Shown: positions 60,118 to 64,000 of the stretch, one piece after another
Layout of the letters: every line of letters starts with the position of its first letter
How positions within the stretch are numbered: position 1 is the first letter of the stretch
Source of the DNA: Paucidesulfovibrio longus DSM 6739
GTDB lineage: Bacteria; Desulfobacterota; Desulfovibrionia; Desulfovibrionales; Desulfovibrionaceae
DNA: 64,000 nucleotides
NCBI RefSeq assembly: GCF_000420485.1
Contig: NZ_ATVA01000011.1
Location: 124,001 to 188,000, forward strand
Direction: 5' to 3'
Program-made: the position numbers and the translations under genes
The notes under the pieces: model-generated
Databases searched by the model: none
The model's input: only the letters and a program-made list of their open reading frames with translations
What the model was told of the DNA's origin: nothing

Positions 60118-63100
60118 CAGACTGATGCGCCGCTCCTTCTGCACCTTGCGTGCGGTCAGGGTCGAGCGGGTCATCAGCTCGGCCGGGATTTCCTTGAGGA
60201 ATCGCGAGGGTTGAGGGTTGAGGGTCCGTCCGAAGAGCATCCGCCGTTCCGCATGGCTGAGGAAAAGCTCGCGCTTGGCGCGGGTCATGCCCACGTAGAG
60301 CAGCCGCTTTTCCTCTTCCACGTCGGCGGGCAGCCTCGCTCCGCCGGCGTTGCCCGTGAGCATGTCCGTGCCGGCGAAGGGCAGGATGCCCTCTTCCAGG
60401 CCCGGCAGAAACACGACGTCGAACTCCAGGCCCTTGGAGGCGTGCAGGGTCATGATCTGGACTTTTTCCGCAGTGCGCCGGACCAGCTCCAGGTCGCTCT
60501 GCAAATGCACCCAGTTGACCAGACCGGCCCAGCCGCCCCGGCGCTCGTAGGCTTGCTTCAGCTCGCGGAACGCCTTGCCCTTCCAGAAAAAATCGTCATA
60601 TCCGCCCGATGCGCTTAGATACGCCCGGAGCGCTCCCGGACCTCCGGGCAGCAGGTGCGCGGGAAATTCGAGGCATTTGTCGCCTTCCGGCCCTTCGCCG
60701 CAGGCCAGGCCCAGGGTGCGGCCCGCGGCCCGCAGGATCGCGGCCACGCGCGGCTCGTTCCAGAAGGCTTCGGTTTCGGGCGTGGCGCAGGGCACCCCGT
60801 ACCGCTTGAGCGCGCCTTCGATGATGGGGATCAAGCCGCGAAAGCGCACCAGCACGGCCAGGTCGCCTGGGGCGTATCGTCCCTGCCCGCCCGCGTCCGT
60901 GAGGCTGTGGCTGGTGGCGCCGATGAGCCGCTTGATGCGCTCGCTGATCCAGGCGGCCTCGCGGCGGCCGTCCGGCGCGCGGAAAATGTGCAGCCGGGCG
61001 TCGATGTCCTGTTGCGCCTCCAGGCGCGGCTCCTTGGGGAAGAGTCCCAGGGCGGCGTTCAGGATTTTTTGTCCGGAACGATAATTTTCGTGCAGGGGGA
61101 TGCGCTCCAGCTTGGGCCAGACCGCGCGCAGCAGTTCCTCCGCGTTGCCCGCCGCCCCCCGGAAGCCGTAGATGGACTGGCAGGGGTCGCCGATGGCGAA
61201 GAAGCCTTCGCCTTTGTCCTTGGTCAGGGAGGTCACGAGCTTGATCTGCAACGGCGAGAGATCCTGGACCTCGTCCACGAGCACGTGGTGGTGGATGCGC
61301 TGGAACGCCTCGCCCTGGCTCTGTTCGAGCAGGAATTCGAGCAGGTCGGTGTAGTCCGCGAGGTTCCAGGATTCTTTTTGCTTGGTGTAGCGCTGCACGG
61401 CCTCGGCCAGGGCAGGCTCCTGTTCGGCCAGGGTTTCGCGGGCGAGGTTGTGGCGTTCCCAGGCGCGGTCCAGTTCGCGGCCCGTCAGTTCCGGGTTGAC
61501 TTCGGCGAAGATGGTCTTGGCCGAATGTTCGTCGAGCACGACAGGCTCTTCGCCGTAGGCGTGGCGCCAGTATTCGAAGGCCAGGGAGTGCAGGGTTCCG
61601 GCCTGGGGCAGGGGCGCGTCCGCATCGAGTCCGAGGGTGGCCTGGAGCCGCTCGCGCAGTTCCACGGCGGCCCGCCGGGTGAAGGTCAGCACCAGGATGC
61701 GCCGGGGCGGTTCGCCCGCCTCCAGCAGTCGGGTGATGCGGCCCATGAGGGTCTGCGTCTTGCCCGTGCCCGGCCCGGCCACCACCAGCACGGGGCCGGG
61801 ACCGGCGGAAATGGCGCGGCGCTGGTCGGAATTGTAGCGGATGCGCGCGGCGTCCGCGGCGACGCGCACGGCCATGGGCTGCGCGGGCGCGGGGTCGTCG
61901 TCCGTCGGGGCTTCGCTTTCCTTGGGCGCGGCCATCTGCTCGGGCTGGGGAGCGAGAAAGAGTCCGTTGCGGATGCGGTCGCGCTCCTGGGGGGTGAACA
62001 GGGAAATGACGCCGAACTCGCCGTCGAATCCGGGCTTGCGCATGACCTGCCCCTCGCGCATCCGGCCGATGCCTTCGGCCAGGACCGGGTCCAGGCGGCG
62101 GATGTCCTCCAGGGGGGCGCGACGCAGAACGGCCAGTTCCGACCCGAAAGCGCCCACGAGTTCCAGGTAGCGGGCGTGGACCTTCTTGGAACCCGCTCCC
62201 ACGCCGAGGATCTCGCCGAGCACTTCCTTGAACGGGATCATGGATTCGAATCCGGGCTGGCCCTGGGGCCGCTGCGGTTCGGCGCGGTCCGCGAGGTCCG
62301 CGATGCGGGCGAGCACGCCCCGCGTGACGGGCTTGCCGCAGACCGGGCAAAGCCCGCCGCGCATGGCCGTTTCCTGCGGGTCCATGACCACGCCGCATTT
62401 GCGGTGGCCGTCCATGTGGTACTTGCCCTCTTCCGGGAAGAATTCGAGCGTGCCGAGAAATTTGTGGCCCAGGCTTTCGCCGCGCAGGGCGCGATAGATG
62501 CCTTCGTAGGAGGCCTCGCCCTGGAAGAGGTTGCACTCGCGGCCGAGCTTTTCGCCGGAATGCGCGTCCGAGTTGGAGATCATCCGGAAACGGTCCAGCG
62601 CGCTCCAGGTCCAGTTCATTTCCGGATCGGAGGAGAGGCCCGTTTCCATGGCGAAGATGTGCTGGGAAAGGTCGCCGAAGCATTCCTCCACGGAGTCGAA
62701 GCCGGAATTGGAGCCGAAGAGCGCGAACCAGGGGGTCCAGATGTGCGCCGGGACCAGGAAGGCCATGGGGTGCGTCTCCAGGACCATTTCCAGGAGGTTG
62801 CGCGAATCCAGGCCGAGGATGGGCCTGCCGTCCGAAGCCAGGTTGCCCACCTGGGCCAGGCGTTCGTTGAAGCGGCGCACGGAATCCAGGTCCGGCATGT
62901 AGACGAGGTTGTGGACCTTGCGGACCTTGCCGCCGCGCTTGTAGATGGAGCTGATTTCGGCCTGGAGCATGAAGCGGGTCACCCCGGCCGGATCGCCGTC
63001 CAGGGCGGGGACTTCCGCGCCGATGCCCGCCGGATCCTTGAGCACGTAGAGGCCGCGCCCGTCCTCGCGGAGCTGATCCTCCATCTCGGCGACCCATTCG

Positions 63101-63240
63101 GGGTGGGTGAAGTCGCCCGTGCCGAGCACGTCGATTCCCTTGACCCGCGCCCAGGCCGCGAGTCCCCGGAGGTTCAGGTTTTTGCTCGTGGCGCGGGAAA
63201 ACCGGGAGTGGATGTGCAGATCGGCGGTAAAGCGGTCCAT
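60109..63240 (-). CDS. EndoQ-like PHP nuclease fused to UvrD/Rep-type helicase
   Basis: A 1043-residue protein. Residues 1-230 form a PHP domain with metal motifs DLHIHSRFSR, GTGDFTHPEW and SNSDAHSGEKLG; a zinc finger with two CxxC-like pairs (CGVVMD, CPVCGKPV) follows near 290-320, then a short domain ending PGFDGEFGVISLF. This order matches endonuclease Q, which cuts DNA at deaminated bases. From about 460 on is a full superfamily 1A helicase: Walker A GPGTGKT, DEVQD, GDPCQSIYGFRGA, NYRSGQ, LHASKGLEFD and YVGMTRAK. Both halves keep their catalytic residues. The ATG start is preferred over a GTG 24 bases upstream, because the metal motif starts right after it. Confidence 0.9.
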   Translation of the reverse strand: MDRFTADLHIHSRFSRATSKNLNLRGLAAWARVKGIDVLGTGDFTHPEWVAEMEDQLREDGRGLYVLKDPAGIGAEVPALDGDPAGVTRFMLQAEISSIYKRGGKVRKVHNLVYMPDLDSVRRFNERLAQVGNLASDGRPILGLDSRNLLEMVLETHPMAFLVPAHIWTPWFALFGSNSGFDSVEECFGDLSQHIFAMETGLSSDPEMNWTWSALDRFRMISNSDAHSGEKLGRECNLFQGEASYEGIYRALRGESLGHKFLGTLEFFPEEGKYHMDGHRKCGVVMDPQETAMRGGLCPVCGKPVTRGVLARIADLADRAEPQRPQGQPGFESMIPFKEVLGEILGVGAGSKKVHARYLELVGAFGSELAVLRRAPLEDIRRLDPVLAEGIGRMREGQVMRKPGFDGEFGVISLFTPQERDRIRNGLFLAPQPEQMAAPKESEAPTDDDPAPAQPMAVRVAADAARIRYNSDQRRAISAGPGPVLVVAGPGTGKTQTLMGRITRLLEAGEPPRRILVLTFTRRAAVELRERLQATLGLDADAPLPQAGTLHSLAFEYWRHAYGEEPVVLDEHSAKTIFAEVNPELTGRELDRAWERHNLARETLAEQEPALAEAVQRYTKQKESWNLADYTDLLEFLLEQSQGEAFQRIHHHVLVDEVQDLSPLQIKLVTSLTKDKGEGFFAIGDPCQSIYGFRGAAGNAEELLRAVWPKLERIPLHENYRSGQKILNAALGLFPKEPRLEAQQDIDARLHIFRAPDGRREAAWISERIKRLIGATSHSLTDAGGQGRYAPGDLAVLVRFRGLIPIIEGALKRYGVPCATPETEAFWNEPRVAAILRAAGRTLGLACGEGPEGDKCLEFPAHLLPGGPGALRAYLSASGGYDDFFWKGKAFRELKQAYERRGGWAGLVNWVHLQSDLELVRRTAEKVQIMTLHASKGLEFDVVFLPGLEEGILPFAGTDMLTGNAGGARLPADVEEEKRLLYVGMTRAKRELFLSHAERRMLFGRTLNPQPSRFLKEIPAELMTRSTLTARKVQKERRISLLD

Positions 63241-63333
63241 CCGGCCACGATATTCTCTCGCCACGGAGAATGCAAGCGGGACCGGGTCTTGAACCGGGTT
63301 TTGCGGCGTGTTTCAGGCGTATTCGCGCTGCAT

Positions 63334-63372
63334 GAAAAAGGCGGCCTTTCCGACATGTTCGGAAAGGCCGCC
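63334..63372 (-). terminator. Terminator after feoB
   Basis: On the minus strand a 14-base perfect stem (GGCGGCCTTTCCGA with TCGGAAAGGCCGCC, five-base loop) is followed by TTTTTC. Confidence 0.92.
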
Positions 63373-63393
63373 GTCATGACGCGAGGAGCAGGA

Positions 63394-64000
63394 TCAGCCC
63401 AGGCCGGACACGATCTGGTAGGAGACCGTTGCCAGGCCGAAGGCCAGAGCCGTGTTGAAGACCACGGCGAACCCGGCCCAGCCCCAGGACGCCTCCTTGG
63501 CCATGGCGACCACGGTGACGAAGCAGGGCGCATAGAGCAGGATGAAGATGATCAAGGATACCGCGGTGGCCGTGGAGAAGTCCGGGTCCGAGGCGAGCCG
63601 CTGGGAAAGCGGGGCCGCGTCTTCGGGGTCCACGTCGCCCAGGGAATAGGCCGTGCCCAGGGTGGTGACGATGACCTCCTTGGCGGCGATGCCGCCGATG
63701 AGGGCGATGTTCACGCGCCAGTCGAAGCCCGCTGCGCTGGTGACCTTTTCCAGGGCCATGCCCACGCGGCCCGCCACGGAGTTTTGCAGCGCTGCCTCGG
63801 CCTGGTTGTTGTCCACGGCGGTCAGGGAGGCTTCCAGGGCGGGCCGGGCGAGTTCGTCGGCCTGCTCCATCTGGGCCTCGATGGCGGCGCGCTGGGCGTC
63901 GAAGCGTTCCAGAGTTTCCGCCGGAAGCTGCGGGAAGGTCATGGCCGCCCAGAAGAGGATGGAGATGGCCAGAATGACCGTGCCCGCCTTCTTGATGTAC
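63394..64000 (-). CDS. feoB: Ferrous iron transporter FeoB, C-terminal part
   Basis: The last 202 or so codons of FeoB, which imports Fe(II); the gene continues beyond the right edge. Visible are the core helix ALIGGIAAKEVIVTTLGTAY (the conserved gate region), LIIFILLYAPCFVTVVAM and the segment AGFDWRVNIAL. The N-terminal G domain lies outside the window. A frame start at 63942 is an internal methionine and not the real start. Confidence 0.93.
   Translation of the reverse strand, partial: YIKKAGTVILAISILFWAAMTFPQLPAETLERFDAQRAAIEAQMEQADELARPALEASLTAVDNNQAEAALQNSVAGRVGMALEKVTSAAGFDWRVNIALIGGIAAKEVIVTTLGTAYSLGDVDPEDAAPLSQRLASDPDFSTATAVSLIIFILLYAPCFVTVVAMAKEASWGWAGFAVVFNTALAFGLATVSYQIVSGLG

Noticed and set aside
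1-64000. CRISPR array, prophage, insertion sequence, tRNA or rRNA genes
   Set aside because: No regularly spaced repeats, transposase, integrase or phage genes, and no recognisable tRNA or rRNA sequence were found on reading both strands.

Overview
The window is GC-rich chromosomal DNA from a Desulfovibrio-like sulfate reducer (Desulfovibrionales, Desulfobacterota). The call rests on a Tat-exported periplasmic [NiFe] hydrogenase with linked maturation genes, a chemoreceptor with a c-type heme motif beside a tetraheme cytochrome c, an oxygen-sensitive class III ribonucleotide reductase with its activase, and several proteins of a type common in that lineage but of unknown function. No rRNA, tRNA, CRISPR array, insertion sequence or phage gene was seen. 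Species cannot be named from the sequence alone.

Layout. 1-3.3 kb: terminator of an upstream gene, an EAL-HDOD protein, a pyridoxamine-oxidase-fold protein and a pair of TIGR04283/TIGR04282 glycosyltransferases. 3.3-8.9 kb (minus strand): the conserved rpmH-rnpA-yidD-yidC-jag-mnmE block behind a near-consensus promoter. 9.1-11.9 kb: operon of a LUD protein, a methyltransferase, a flavodoxin-fold oxidoreductase and a UPF0280 protein. 11.9-13.2 kb: PAS-PAS-HD-GYP regulator. 13.9-17.6 kb: hynB-hynA, then maturation peptidase and hypC. 17.8-22.2 kb: membrane protein, ADP-ribosylglycohydrolase, fetAB-type exporter and isocitrate dehydrogenase. 22.8-24.4 kb: a Trp-rich leader peptide and attenuator in front of a lone trpB2. 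24.5-31.4 kb: glycoside hydrolase 3, rhomboid protease, a large GGDEF-EAL protein, small unknowns and gmhA. 31.6-36.4 kb: complete branched-chain amino acid ABC transporter (livKHMGF). 36.4-40.9 kb: a dispersed palindromic repeat, purU and lineage-type unknowns. 41.5-44.2 kb: nrdG-nrdD. 44.3-50.0 kb: heme chemoreceptor, tetraheme cytochrome, cheV, DUF1844 gene, argC and cheR. 50.1-54.5 kb: catalase and an arsenic operon (arsR-acr3-arsC-arsC). 54.5-60.1 kb: second repeat copy, then a minus-strand run polA, DHH phosphoesterase, cobU, cbiR. 60.1-63.2 kb: an EndoQ-like nuclease fused to a UvrD-type helicase. 63.4-64 kb: C-terminal end of feoB.

How it fits together. Energy metabolism is represented by hydrogen uptake (hyn genes), redox sensing (heme chemoreceptor with CheV and CheR elsewhere in the window) and iron uptake and export (feoB, fetAB). 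Stress and repair are represented by catalase, arsenic export, polA and the nuclease-helicase fusion. Four proteins carry cyclic-di-GMP-type domains (a degenerate EAL-HDOD, an HD-GYP and a GGDEF-EAL), pointing to active second-messenger signalling.

Most noteworthy items are the EndoQ-UvrD fusion, the transcription attenuator on trpB2, an rnpA reading frame lacking any ATG, GTG or TTG start before its conserved N-terminus, and an 83-base repeat whose two copies show compensatory base-pair changes.
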